Part shown: in pieces, positions 52,988 through 62,492 of the stretch
Numbering within the stretch: the stretch's first letter is position 1
How the letters are laid out: the number at the start of each line of letters is the position of its first letter
Assembly: GCA_029262375.1 (NCBI GenBank)
Contig: JAJCZM010000039.1
Span: forward strand, 1-64,000
Direction: 5' to 3'
DNA: 64,000 bases
Origin: Deltaproteobacteria bacterium
GTDB lineage: Bacteria > Desulfobacterota > Binatia > UBA1149 > SPBQ01
Program-made: the position numbers and the translations under genes
Notes under the pieces: generated by a model
The model's input: the letters and a program-made list of their open reading frames with translations, nothing else
What the model was told of the DNA's origin: nothing
Database searches by the model: none

Positions 52988-54499
52988 CTACGGAAGCCCC
53001 TGCCTATTTGCAAAGTAGTCGATGATCTCGTCCGCCAAACACGCAGTCGTGTACTGTGAGGCGACGATTTTGGGAGTGATGCCGGTATCGCTGAGCGTCT
53101 CGGCAGTGATGGGCCCGATCGCCGCAACGACCACATCGCGAAGCAACGGCTCGCCGCCATCACCCATGATCGTCATGAAATTCGTCACGGTACTCGAACT
53201 GGTGAACGTCACGGCATCGACATCGTCGAGAAGCGCAGGATCGGCACTCGGTTGCGGGAGCCGCGTCTCATAGATCGCAACGACGTCCACGTCGGCGCCC
53301 TTCGCGCGCAACGCATCGGGAAGAACGTCGCGGGCGACCGCGGCTCTCGCGACTAAGAACCGCTTGCCTGCGGGGTCGCCCAATGCGTCCACGAGCGCCT
53401 CCGCACGGAACTCGCTGGGCTGCGCGGCGACCCTGACCCCTCGGCGTTCGATAGCGGCAGCCGTTGCCGGCCCTATCGCCGCGATGGAGACGCCGGCCAG
53501 ATCTCGGATGTCGTGCCCAGCCTTCAAGTAGCCCTTGAAGAATAGCTCGGCACCGTTGGGGCTGGTGAGAACCAGCCAGTCGTAGCTTCCTGCCTCGACA
53601 TACGCTCGCTCGACTCGCGCCCGATCCGGAGCGGGACAGATCTCGATCGTCGGAAACTCGATGACCTGCGCACCGGCGCGCTCGAGTAGCGTCGCCAGCG
53701 ATGCCGCCTGATGTCGCGCACGGGTCACGACGATACGGCGACCGAACAGCGGCAAGGATTCGTACCAGGCGATGTGTTCGCCGATTCCAGCCACGCCGCC
53801 GACGACAATCACGCCGGGAGGTCGCAGCCCTCGCGCCTCGATGGCCTCGGCCAAATGACCGAGCGTCGTGCGCACCGTTCTTTGCTGCGGAAGCGTTCCC
53901 CACTGAACGGCGGCCGCAGGAGTATCGGGGAGCATGCCCGCCTGCGCCAATCCACTGCTGATCTCTTCTGCACGCAGCATTCCCATGAGAAACACCAACG
54001 TTCCGCCCGTGGCAGCCAGCGGCTTCCAGCGCGGCGCGAGGTCTACAGATTCTTCTCCGGCGCGGGCAGTCACGAAGGTAACCGACGAGGTGTGTTCTCG
54101 GTGCGTAAGCGGGATCCCCGCATAGGCCGGCACGGCTACCGCCGAAGTCACGCCCGGGACGACCTCGAAAGGAACACCGGCGCGCGCACACGCCTCGGCC
54201 TCCTCGCCACCACGCCCGAAGATGAATGGATCGCCCCCCTTGAGGCGCACAACCACTTTCCCCTCGCCTGCGGCTTGGACCAGCGCAGTTTCGATGTCCG
54301 CTTGCGACACACTCGTGCGCCCTTGGCGCTTGCCGACCAAGCGAAGATCGGCATGTCCCGGAGCAAGTTCGAGAAGCTTGGGATTCGCCAACGCGTCGTA
54401 CAGGACTACGTCGGCGCGCGAGAGCGCATCCGCCCCACGCAATGTGATCAGACCTGGGTCGCCGGGACCTGCGCCTACCAAATAGACGCGCCCGCTCAT
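52988..54499 (-). CDS. cobA-hemD: Fused uroporphyrinogen-III methyltransferase / uroporphyrinogen-III synthase
   Basis: This 503 aa bifunctional protein has a SUMT domain at residues 1-240 (VYLVGAGPGDPGLITLRG, VVRLKGGDPFIFGRGGEE) and a HemD domain at about 250-500 (GRRIVVTRARHQAASLATLL, DWLVLTSPNGAELF). HemD closes the ring to uroporphyrinogen III, and the methyltransferase diverts it to precorrin-2 for siroheme or cobalamin. Its ATG overlaps the hemC stop. The fusion is common in anaerobes and deltaproteobacteria. Confidence 0.95.
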   Translation of the reverse strand: MSGRVYLVGAGPGDPGLITLRGADALSRADVVLYDALANPKLLELAPGHADLRLVGKRQGRTSVSQADIETALVQAAGEGKVVVRLKGGDPFIFGRGGEEAEACARAGVPFEVVPGVTSAVAVPAYAGIPLTHREHTSSVTFVTARAGEESVDLAPRWKPLAATGGTLVFLMGMLRAEEISSGLAQAGMLPDTPAAAVQWGTLPQQRTVRTTLGHLAEAIEARGLRPPGVIVVGGVAGIGEHIAWYESLPLFGRRIVVTRARHQAASLATLLERAGAQVIEFPTIEICPAPDRARVERAYVEAGSYDWLVLTSPNGAELFFKGYLKAGHDIRDLAGVSIAAIGPATAAAIERRGVRVAAQPSEFRAEALVDALGDPAGKRFLVARAAVARDVLPDALRAKGADVDVVAIYETRLPQPSADPALLDDVDAVTFTSSSTVTNFMTIMGDGGEPLLRDVVVAAIGPITAETLSDTGITPKIVASQYTTACLADEIIDYFANRQGLP

Positions 54500-55428
54500 C
54501 GAGCCGCCTCCTCGACGTCGGCAATGATCTCCTTACCGCCGCCGGCCAGGAGTTCTCGACCGACTTTCTCGCCGATGGTCTCAGCCGCATCGATCGGCCC
54601 GCGCGCATGCCGCCTCACACAACGCGTACCGTCGGGAGACGCGACCAGTGCGACAACGACGACTTCATCCGAATGACATTCGGCGTAGGCGCCGACCGGA
54701 AGATGACAACTACCGCCGAGCATACGCGCAGCCGCGCGCTCAGCAGTGACCGCCGCGCGCGACGCGTGATCATCGACTCGCACCAAAACCGACAGGACAT
54801 CAGCAGCGTCGTCTCGCGTAGTCATGCATAGTGCGCCCTGACCGGGTGACGGAATGAACTCGAACGGATCCAGCTCCAACCGTACCAAGGGCGCAGTAGA
54901 GATACCGAGCCGTTCTAGTCCAGCAGCCGCCAAGAAAGTGGCATCGAAGTCCCCCTTGATCAGGCGCGCAAGCCGCGTATCGATATTGCCCCGCAGCATC
55001 TGCACCTGCAGCGACGGATTGAGCGCTTTCGCCTGCGCTTCGCGGCGAAGACTGGTCGTGCCGATGACTGCATCCTCGCGCATCTGCGCGAGCGTGCCCC
55101 CGGACATCGAGAGTAGGACGTCGCGCGGATCGGCGCGTTCAGGTACGCAGCCTATGCGAATCCCTTCCGGTAGCTGCGTCGGCACGTCCTTGAGCGAGTG
55201 AACGGCAAAATCGACGTCGCCCGCCAGCAACGCGTCGTCGAGTTCCTTGACGAACAGCCCCTTGCCGCCGGCCTCGCGCAGAGGCCGATCCGCAACTTGA
55301 TCTCCTGTCGTAAGAACCTCGACGAGTTCGCACTCGAGGCCGTCTACTGCTTGCTCGAGTGTCCGACAGATCTGGCCGCACTGGGCCAACGCGAGCTTGG
55401 ATCGTCGTGTTCCGACGCGCAGCTTCAA
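54496..55428 (-). CDS. hemC: Porphobilinogen deaminase
   Basis: HemC (310 aa) polymerises four porphobilinogens. The start RVGTRRSKLALAQ, the DVPT segment HSLKDVPTQLP, and the cofactor-Cys loop (LGGSCHLPVGAYAE) are all present. TTG at 55428 overlaps the hemA stop by four bases and is the only start that keeps the first strand. It is followed without a gap by cobA/hemD. Confidence 0.97.
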   Translation of the reverse strand: MKLRVGTRRSKLALAQCGQICRTLEQAVDGLECELVEVLTTGDQVADRPLREAGGKGLFVKELDDALLAGDVDFAVHSLKDVPTQLPEGIRIGCVPERADPRDVLLSMSGGTLAQMREDAVIGTTSLRREAQAKALNPSLQVQMLRGNIDTRLARLIKGDFDATFLAAAGLERLGISTAPLVRLELDPFEFIPSPGQGALCMTTRDDAADVLSVLVRVDDHASRAAVTAERAAARMLGGSCHLPVGAYAECHSDEVVVVALVASPDGTRCVRRHARGPIDAAETIGEKVGRELLAGGGKEIIADVEEAAR

Positions 55429-56699
55429 GATTTCTTCCCCAAGCCAAACAGCTCACGCACGCTGCTGATCAGCGCGAGGCCTTCCTTCTCGGGACGATCC
55501 TGCTTCAACGAACGCGTCGGTTCGTGAAGCAGCTTGTTGACGATCGCACGCGTCATTTGATCGATGCGCTCGCGATCTTTGTCGGGCAGATCCGGCATCC
55601 GGGCCAGAGTCTTCGTCAGTTCTTCGGCGCGAACCGTCTCTGCGTGATCGCGCAGTGCCACGATCGTCGGCACGACCTCGAGCTGTTCGAGCCACTGCCA
55701 GAACCGGTCGACCTCCTCCTCAACGATGGCTTCACCGGAAACGGCTTCGCGCTTGCGCTCCCCCACATTGTCTTGCACGACCGTCGATAGATCGTCTACG
55801 TCGTAGAGATACGCGTTGTCGATGGAATTGATCGCGGGGTCGAAATTGCGCGGAACCGCAAGATCGATGAAGAACACGGGTTTGTTGCGTCGCTCCTTCA
55901 TGAGCGCGTCCACGGCGTCCGCGCTAAGAATCTCGCCCCCGCCCGAGGAACCGACCACCAGGTCGGCGAGCGGAAGATAGCTATGCATGCGTTCGAACGG
56001 CACGGGTGTACCGTTGAATCCCCGCGCGAGCTCGACCGCGTTCTCGTAGGTTCGGTTCGCAACCATCACTCTGGCCACGCCGGCACTCACCAGGTGTTGC
56101 GCAGCGGCTTCCGCGATCTCACCGGCACCGACGATCATGACGGACGCTCCTTCTAGCGTTTCGAAGATTCGCTGTGCCAAGTCGACGGCGACCGACGCGA
56201 CAGAAACCGAACGTGAGGCGATATCCGTCTCCGTACGGACTCGCTTCGCCACAGCGAAACTCTTGTGGAAGACACGGTGAAGAATCGGGCCGGCCGCATC
56301 CGCATCGGCGCTCAGCGCAAACTGCTCCTTGAGCTGTCCAAGGATCTGCGGCTCGCCGACCACCATAGAGTCCAAACTGGAAGCAACCCGGAACACGTGC
56401 CGGACCGCCTCGCGTCCATGAAGTTCGAAGAGGTGCTTGCCGCAGAGGTCCGCAGTGAGTTCGGTCGAATCGAACAGGCCCGTGCGCAGCGCAACGGCCG
56501 ATTCCTCTCCCGGCTCACAGCACGCTACGAGTTCTACGCGGTTGCACGTCGAGAGCGCTACAGCCTCGTGGATGCCCGGCAGTCCAAGCAATCTCGGCAG
56601 CACGGAATCGAGGCGACCGTTAGCGAGAGCTGCTTTCTCGCGCACCTCCACCGGTGCGGTGTGGTGGTTGAGCCCGACGATGAGAAGTTCAGTAGCCAC
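55425..56699 (-). CDS. hemA: Glutamyl-tRNA reductase
   Basis: HemA (424 aa) starts the C5 route to tetrapyrroles by reducing Glu-tRNA to glutamate-1-semialdehyde. The catalytic Cys is in LSTCNRVEL, and the NADPH site shows VMIVGAGEIAEAA and VVGSSGGGE. The C-terminal dimerisation domain is complete. The start is GTG at 56699, 14 bases after the hemX-like gene. hemL is not in the window. Confidence 0.97.
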   Translation of the reverse strand: MATELLIVGLNHHTAPVEVREKAALANGRLDSVLPRLLGLPGIHEAVALSTCNRVELVACCEPGEESAVALRTGLFDSTELTADLCGKHLFELHGREAVRHVFRVASSLDSMVVGEPQILGQLKEQFALSADADAAGPILHRVFHKSFAVAKRVRTETDIASRSVSVASVAVDLAQRIFETLEGASVMIVGAGEIAEAAAQHLVSAGVARVMVANRTYENAVELARGFNGTPVPFERMHSYLPLADLVVGSSGGGEILSADAVDALMKERRNKPVFFIDLAVPRNFDPAINSIDNAYLYDVDDLSTVVQDNVGERKREAVSGEAIVEEEVDRFWQWLEQLEVVPTIVALRDHAETVRAEELTKTLARMPDLPDKDRERIDQMTRAIVNKLLHEPTRSLKQDRPEKEGLALISSVRELFGLGKKS

Positions 56700-56713
56700 G
56701 CTACAGATGCCCC

Positions 56714-57541
56714 TCAGGAACCGAACGTCCCGCCGTGTTTGCCGGCAAGAGGCAGTAGGTTGACGGAGAGATACGAAACGACGACGAGGCTAAAGCCGAT
56801 AATCGTCAACGACGCCGCACGCCGGCCGCGCAACCCCGACGTCAGACGATAGAGCAACAGGCCGCCGTAGATCGACCAAGTCAGCAAAGAGAGCACTTCT
56901 CTCGGCTCCCAGGACCAGAATCGGCCCCACGCGTTCACCGCCCAGATGCCGCCACTCAGCATGCCGAGCGTTAGCAGCGGGAAGCCCCACGCCAGGCAGC
57001 TGTAGTTGAGTCGATCGAGTTGCTCGAGTGAAGGAAGGCGCGTGATCATCCAGCTGCGGCGACGACTCTTGAGTAGATTCTCTTGAACGAGGTAGACGAC
57101 GCTAACAGCGAACGCGACGGCAAAAACGGCATTGCCGAGAAATGCGAGCGTGACGTGCACCGGCAGCCAGGGGCTTCTCAGCGCAGCCGGCACGACAGCG
57201 CCACCGTCGTAGAGCATGACGCCGGCCAGGCTCAACCCGAAGGCCAGCGCCGAAACGACAGCCCCGAGGACCGTAAGGCGATAGCGCCCGCTAATGCCGA
57301 TGAAGATCCCGACGATCAGCCAGGAGAAGAATGACAGGCCCTCGCCGAAGGTCGTAACCGGGAGCAGACCCAGTTCATAGAGGCGGGCGAGAATGCCGCC
57401 GGTGTGCAGCACGAAGCCGATTCCAAGTGCGCCTGCACCGAACGCCCCCCAGCGACCTACAGGCCGCGCGACGTGAGCCGCGAACGCCATGGAGGCGATC
57501 AGGTAGGCAAGCGAGCTAATTTCTAGGAGTCCGAGTTCCAC
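56714..57541 (-). CDS. HemX/CcsA-type cytochrome c assembly membrane protein
   Basis: This 275 aa protein has about eight membrane segments and the tryptophan-rich heme-handling motif WGRFWSWEPREVLSLLTW near residues 195-212, as in the CcmC/CcsA/HemX family. Directly before hemA it matches the HemX position, a proposed regulator of HemA levels; the WWD-like motif also allows a role in cytochrome c maturation. GTG at 57541 is used. It is the first gene of the hemX-hemA-hemC-cobA/hemD-hemB run. Confidence 0.85.
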   Translation of the reverse strand: MELGLLEISSLAYLIASMAFAAHVARPVGRWGAFGAGALGIGFVLHTGGILARLYELGLLPVTTFGEGLSFFSWLIVGIFIGISGRYRLTVLGAVVSALAFGLSLAGVMLYDGGAVVPAALRSPWLPVHVTLAFLGNAVFAVAFAVSVVYLVQENLLKSRRRSWMITRLPSLEQLDRLNYSCLAWGFPLLTLGMLSGGIWAVNAWGRFWSWEPREVLSLLTWSIYGGLLLYRLTSGLRGRRAASLTIIGFSLVVVSYLSVNLLPLAGKHGGTFGS

Positions 57542-57649
57542 TGGGCCTCACTCCCGCGCTCGAGGCGCGTGGGGATTGCCCCAATTTAGCACTGGACGGC
57601 GGATATCCGAACGCCGGTCTCCGCTCAGACGAGACCCCGCCAACCGGGC

Positions 57650-59356
57650 CTACATCGGAACCTTGAGAACCTGCCCCTGCCGCAATCTGCTCGGATCGCG
57701 AATCCCGTTGTGAGTCTGCAAGACTCGGACCGAGGTCTGGTAGAGCTTCGCGATGTGCGAGAGGGTCTGGCCGCGAGCCACCTGATGGGTGCGGTACTGG
57801 GCCACCGCTCCCGACGGAATCTTGACGACCTGTCCCACCACGACGCGGTTTGCATCCTTGATACTGTTGTAGCGCTGCAGGGTCGTCATCGACAGGCCAT
57901 AGCGCTTTGCGACGTGAGAAAGCGTCTCTCCGCGGGCCACTCGATGCGTGGCCGGACGCGCATTCGCCGCGACGACGGCCGCAAACGCCCCACCACCCGA
58001 AACGGGAACCTTGAGCACTGCGCCGTATCGAAGATGGCGCGGATCGCGAATGCTGTTGTGGTACTGAAGCGCAGTTACCGTCGTGCGATATTTCTTTGCG
58101 ATCCCCGACAACGTCTCGCCTCGGCCAACTCGGTGACTGGCGTAGTACGAGGCCTGTTCCCGATACCGTATGGCGGTCGGCAGCTTCGCGTAGGATGCCA
58201 CGAACTGTGTTTCCACGGACGCCGGCACCTTCAGCCGATACCCCTTCGGAACGCGCAGTCGCCCCTTACCGACATCTGTAGCCAGTGAAGGGTTCAGCTC
58301 CATTAGCGTAGCCGACGTAACCCCAGCGGCCTTCGCCAAGTCGCCAAGCGGCACGTACGCGTCCACGACATGGTCGGCAGGAGCAACATATTCGACGTCC
58401 GACACCGGGCAGGACGCCAATGCCTTCGTCATCACGTCGTTCGCTGCAAGGAACTCCGAGTAGAAGTTTCGAGACGCAAATCCGAAATAGCGGCTGCGGT
58501 ATTTGTCGACGATGGTCGCGAGATTCTTCGTCTGAAGCTTGCGCACCGCGTACGCGATGCCGTTCGCTCCGTGATTGTATGCTGTGATGGCGAGCGGCCA
58601 GCTACCGAGCCGTTCGTAGTTCTCTCGCAGATATTTGGCCGCAGCCTCGGTCGCGAGCAAGGGATCTCGACGCTCGTCGACCACGTGATCGATGTGCAGG
58701 AATCGTCGGCCGGTACCGCGGGTAAACTGCCACATGCCTACGGCACTGGCGTGCGAGAATGCTCCAACGCGATAGCCCGACTCGACCAACGGGAGCGATG
58801 CGAGTTCTTGCGGCACACCGTGCTTGGCGAGAAGCTCGCGTATCGCTGGAAGATAGGGGCGCGCTCGATCGACCGAGCCGCACAGTTCATCGCCCAGTCC
58901 ACGCTGTCCGCGGATACGCCCGGCGAGCACCGTCGCCGACGGAGCATCCGGTCCGGCTTTGCCAAGCAGTGCGGCGATGCGTTTCTCTTCCGAGGTCTTG
59001 GGTGTAGAGCGCTCGACCTTCTTGATGACAGTCCCGAGGCGCTTCCCTTCTTCCTCTATGAAGTCGCGAATGGCGCGCGCCGTGGCAACATCGCTCTGGC
59101 CGCCGTCAACGATGCCGCCGATATCGGCAACCGACCAAACGAGTCCCATGTGATAGGGGTCGTGAAAAACGATCTGTCGGCGCGTATGCTTGCCGAAGAC
59201 GTCGGTCCAGAACTGGACGTTGTCTTCGAGCTCGGGGTAACGAATGAGCCCTGCGGAATCTTCGAGGCCCTTCGCGGCCTGCGCCTCCTGCGGATAGACT
59301 GCAGGGGCGACAGAAACGGTGAGAGTTAGTAGCGCTAAAATGAATGCTCGCGTCAT
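57650..59356 (-). CDS. MltD-like lytic transglycosylase with three LysM domains
   Basis: This 568 aa envelope enzyme cuts glycan strands with formation of 1,6-anhydromuramic acid. A signal peptide (MTRAFILALLTLTVSVAPAV) leads to a region with no recognised domain (30-150), an SLT domain with catalytic Glu192 (LPLVESGYR, SAVGMWQF) and three C-terminal LysM domains (each beginning HRV/HQVxxGxTLSxIAK). The SLT and LysM layout is MltD-like, but the lipobox of E. coli MltD is absent. ATG at 59356 is chosen because the open frame upstream to 59617 lies antisense in the neighbour and lacks a signal peptide. It is divergent from the binding-protein gene across 49 bases. Confidence 0.92.
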   Translation of the reverse strand: MTRAFILALLTLTVSVAPAVYPQEAQAAKGLEDSAGLIRYPELEDNVQFWTDVFGKHTRRQIVFHDPYHMGLVWSVADIGGIVDGGQSDVATARAIRDFIEEEGKRLGTVIKKVERSTPKTSEEKRIAALLGKAGPDAPSATVLAGRIRGQRGLGDELCGSVDRARPYLPAIRELLAKHGVPQELASLPLVESGYRVGAFSHASAVGMWQFTRGTGRRFLHIDHVVDERRDPLLATEAAAKYLRENYERLGSWPLAITAYNHGANGIAYAVRKLQTKNLATIVDKYRSRYFGFASRNFYSEFLAANDVMTKALASCPVSDVEYVAPADHVVDAYVPLGDLAKAAGVTSATLMELNPSLATDVGKGRLRVPKGYRLKVPASVETQFVASYAKLPTAIRYREQASYYASHRVGRGETLSGIAKKYRTTVTALQYHNSIRDPRHLRYGAVLKVPVSGGGAFAAVVAANARPATHRVARGETLSHVAKRYGLSMTTLQRYNSIKDANRVVVGQVVKIPSGAVAQYRTHQVARGQTLSHIAKLYQTSVRVLQTHNGIRDPSRLRQGQVLKVPM

Positions 59357-59405
59357 AGTCTTCCGGTGGTTCCAAGTCGGGCGAGTGTTCGATTCTACCA
59401 CCCGA

Positions 59406-60950
59406 ATGCGCGGCTTACTATTCCTTGCGCTTTGTTGTGTCGTTCTGCATGGCATCAGTGGCTGCGCCCGACCCGCGCCCTTGGAAGACGCGCCTTTTGT
59501 CATAGCCTTCGAGTCGGCACCGGGGACTCTCGACCCCCGTTTCGGTGTGGACGCATACTCCTCGCGAGTACGGAGCCTGGTCTTTTCCTCGCTCTTGGAA
59601 CTCGCCGGTGACGGCAACTACAGGCCTTACGCCGCGCGCGAATGGCACTGCGACTTCCTGAAACTCGAGTGTCGCTTCTCACTACGTCGCGGCCTGACGT
59701 TCCACGACGGTTCCGTACTCGACGCTCACGATGTGGCCGCGACCTACGCCGCCATCCTCGCCCCCGGCAGTGGATCGCCGAAGAAGGCACAGCTCGAAGG
59801 CATCACGCGGGTCGAGGCGGTAGACGACGAAACCGTCCGCTTCTCATTGAGTCACGCGTCGCCCACCATCCCCGAAGCGGCCACGCTGGGTCTACTTCCG
59901 GCCGAGCTTGCGGCGCGCCCACGTCTGTCACTCGATGAAATCGTCGGGTCGGGGCCATACGCGATAGACGGATACGACAGCGAGGAACGTATTCGCTTAC
60001 GCGCCTTTCCCGAGTTTCATCGCGGCGCGCCAAGCATCAACTCTCTCGAAGTACGTGTAGTCCCCGATGCACTGATGAGAGCGATGGAGTTGCGGCATGG
60101 GACCGTAGATCTCGTACAGAACGCGATAGACCCGGACACCGTCGAGTGGCTCGAAGAGAACGCGCCGGAGCTCCAGGTCATTCGCGCGCCGTCGAGTAAC
60201 TTCCAATACCTCGGCATGAATTTCGACAATCGCGTGCTAGCCGATGTCCGAGTACGACGAGCGATCGCCCACGCTCTCGACCTCGAGATCATCGCCGACC
60301 ACTTACTCGGCCGTGCGGCCAAGCGCGCCAGCGGTCTCCTTCCGCCCGAGCATTGGGCCTACTATGGGAACATCGCGCGCTACGACTACGATCCGCAACG
60401 TGCTATCGCGCTCCTCGAGGAGGCCGGCTATCACGATCCAGACGGCGACGGGCCACGACCGCGACTACGCTTCAGTTACAAGACCACTACCCACGAGCTC
60501 CGACGCCGAATCGCAGAAGCGCTAAAGGATCAACTCGGCGCCGTCGGAATCGAACTGGATGTGCGGACCTACGAGTGGGGAACTTTCTTCGCCGACGTAC
60601 GCAGCGGCAACTTTGATCTCTACACGCTCGAATGGGTAGGCATCGTCGACCCGGACATCTACAGACAGATCTTTCATTCGGCGATGATTCCGCCCGCCGG
60701 TAACAACCGTGGTCGCTACCGTGATGACGTGATGGACCGCCTGACGGATGCCGGACTTGCCGAGCTGCAGCCCACCCGGCGCTCCGCGATCTATGCCGAA
60801 GTGCAGCAGAGAGCAGCCGAGCAGCTACCGTACGTACCGCTGTGGTGGCCGGAACGTGTCGTGGTTGCAGCGCGCGATCTCGAGGGCTTCGTGCCCCACC
60901 CTTCTGGAACCCTACTCGGACTGGCGGCTGCACATCAGCGCAAGCGCTGA
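59406..60950 (+). CDS. Peptide-type ABC transporter substrate-binding lipoprotein
   Basis: This 514 aa family 5 solute-binding protein (Opp/Dpp/Nik type) has lipobox HGISGC (Cys20) and the family pattern TLDPRFGVDAYSSRV, FSLRRGLTFHDGSVLDAHDVAATY and LGMNFDNRVLADVRVRRAIAHALD. Dpp-type permeases start 1.5 kb downstream on the same strand, so they are the likely partners even though the YihY gene lies between on the other strand. The ligand is not predictable. Confidence 0.9.
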   Translation: MRGLLFLALCCVVLHGISGCARPAPLEDAPFVIAFESAPGTLDPRFGVDAYSSRVRSLVFSSLLELAGDGNYRPYAAREWHCDFLKLECRFSLRRGLTFHDGSVLDAHDVAATYAAILAPGSGSPKKAQLEGITRVEAVDDETVRFSLSHASPTIPEAATLGLLPAELAARPRLSLDEIVGSGPYAIDGYDSEERIRLRAFPEFHRGAPSINSLEVRVVPDALMRAMELRHGTVDLVQNAIDPDTVEWLEENAPELQVIRAPSSNFQYLGMNFDNRVLADVRVRRAIAHALDLEIIADHLLGRAAKRASGLLPPEHWAYYGNIARYDYDPQRAIALLEEAGYHDPDGDGPRPRLRFSYKTTTHELRRRIAEALKDQLGAVGIELDVRTYEWGTFFADVRSGNFDLYTLEWVGIVDPDIYRQIFHSAMIPPAGNNRGRYRDDVMDRLTDAGLAELQPTRRSAIYAEVQQRAAEQLPYVPLWWPERVVVAARDLEGFVPHPSGTLLGLAAAHQRKR

Positions 60951-60977
60951 CGCTGGACGAATGATCAACGCAGATAC

Positions 60978-61057
60978 GCGAGCGTGCGCTCGGCTATTGC
61001 ACCAGATCGGCGAGCGTACGCTCGGCTATTGCACCAGATCGGCGAGCGTACGCTCGC
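60978..61057 (+). repeat. 32-base tandem repeat over the 3' end of the YihY gene
   Basis: GCGAGCGTRCGCTCGGCTATTG... is repeated as 60978-61009 and 61010-61041, followed by a 16-base partial copy. Each copy contains the palindrome CGAGCGTACGCTCG (first copy with one mismatch). The second copy covers the stop codon of the minus-strand gene; the first is downstream of it. Confidence 0.85.
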
Positions 61058-62360
61058 CGATGCGCGTGTCGCGGGCGTCGGTTAGGTCGCGTAGGAGGGC
61101 TCGGACGTGGTCATCATCCCCGTCATCGTGGGCGAGTTCCAGCATCTCCGCGCGGCCGCCGCGTAGGAGGTCGAGCACGCGTGAGAGACCGATCTTACCG
61201 GGGCTGAGCGAGAGATAGCATCGCTCGGGGGTCTCATCACTGAGATGAACCAGTCCATCCGCCGACAACGCAGTGAGAATTTCGCGAATCACCCGTTGCG
61301 GAACGTCCATGTGGCTCGCAAGATCTTCGATCGTAGGCGCATCGCGCTTGCCGGCCGCTGCCATTGCCAACTCGGCGGCGATGGACAACCCGGCTCTTTC
61401 GCGCAGCGCGTGGCCCTTCACGCTGGATCGTCGGCGCTCGCGGCTGTACGACATGACGTTCTGAACCGCGAAAGAGATCTCGGCCCCAAACAGCACGATC
61501 ACCCAGCTCACGAACACCCAAGCCATCAACAGCGGCAGCTGCGCCATCGCGCCGTAGATGGCGTTGTAGTTCCCCACACCGAACTGGAACTGGATGTAGG
61601 TCCACTGCGTTAGATGCCAGATAGACCCCGCGATGATTCCTCCGGTAAGTGCCGGAACGAGTCGAACGCGTGTATTCGGGATCGCCATGTACAGGAACGC
61701 GAACAGCAGCCACATGACGCCGTACGCCGCATACGCGAGCAGCATCTCGGTAGCCGCCCCAACGCCGTAATACATCGCTATTGCTTCCATGCCGCGGCTA
61801 CTGCGAACGGCCGCGGTGAGGCTGGTCGCGACCACAAGCAAGATTGGCGCGACGAGTAAGACGCTGAAGTAGTCGGTAATGCGTCGCGCGAACGTTCGCG
61901 GCGACGCATCGTCCCAAATCGCGTTGAAGGAGCCCTCGATGTTCGTCATGACCGACACGAAGGTCATGAATAGGATCGAGCCACCAATGACGCCGAGGCC
62001 GGCGAAGCTGGTATTGTCGATGTAGGACACGATCAGTTCGATCGCGTCCGGCGATAGCAACGTAGCCCGCGAGAGGATCAGCTCTTCGAGGCGATCGCCG
62101 CGCCAGCCCAGTCCACGCAAAACCGCGAAGGCCAACGCCAGCGTCGGCACGAGGGCCATTAGCGAGGCGAAGGTCAGCGCCGAGGCCCGAACCAGGCAGA
62201 GGTCCTGAAAGAAGCCCTCTATCGTGATGAAGCCGACCCGCACGGCCGAGACGAGTACCCGGGTGAAACGGGAAGCGCCTTCCGTTCCTATCGTCCACAG
62301 CTCGACGAGGAGAAAGCGACCGGCCCTTTCGACGGCCCTGAGTGGAGATGCCTGGCTCAT
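61026..62360 (-). CDS. YihY/UPF0761-family membrane protein with C-terminal winged-helix-like domain
   Basis: This 444 aa protein has about six membrane segments in the YihY (formerly called RNase BN) domain, residues 35-300, including ASLMALVPTLALAFAVLRG and LPLLMAWVFVSWVIVLFGAEISFA. The residues 310-430 look like a winged-helix domain (IEDLASHMDVPQRVIREILTAL) as often seen in this family in deltaproteobacteria. The function is unknown; the RNase BN name is a historical error. Its last bases are part of a 32-base tandem repeat. Confidence 0.85.
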   Translation of the reverse strand: MSQASPLRAVERAGRFLLVELWTIGTEGASRFTRVLVSAVRVGFITIEGFFQDLCLVRASALTFASLMALVPTLALAFAVLRGLGWRGDRLEELILSRATLLSPDAIELIVSYIDNTSFAGLGVIGGSILFMTFVSVMTNIEGSFNAIWDDASPRTFARRITDYFSVLLVAPILLVVATSLTAAVRSSRGMEAIAMYYGVGAATEMLLAYAAYGVMWLLFAFLYMAIPNTRVRLVPALTGGIIAGSIWHLTQWTYIQFQFGVGNYNAIYGAMAQLPLLMAWVFVSWVIVLFGAEISFAVQNVMSYSRERRRSSVKGHALRERAGLSIAAELAMAAAGKRDAPTIEDLASHMDVPQRVIREILTALSADGLVHLSDETPERCYLSLSPGKIGLSRVLDLLRGGRAEMLELAHDDGDDDHVRALLRDLTDARDTRIGERTLADLVQ

Positions 62361-62492
62361 TGGTCCCGCAGTTCTGCCTTTCGGCGGAGGCAGCCCCAGC
62401 GCACGTACTGCGCGATGGGCTCGCTGACCACCGAGTGTAGCATGTATTGTGCAGTGTCAGCGTGGCCGAATCGAGGGCACAAAGAACGCCGC

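Noticed and set aside
53711-54676. 321-codon plus-strand frame opposite cobA/hemD and hemC
   Set aside because: Antisense to two strongly supported heme genes and without domain features.
58370-59329. 319-codon plus-strand frame opposite the LysM transglycosylase
   Set aside because: The opposite strand has a clear signal peptide, SLT and three LysM domains; this frame has none.
60978-61057. CRISPR array
   Set aside because: Repeats are directly abutting copies with no unique spacers, only two and a half units, and no cas genes are nearby.
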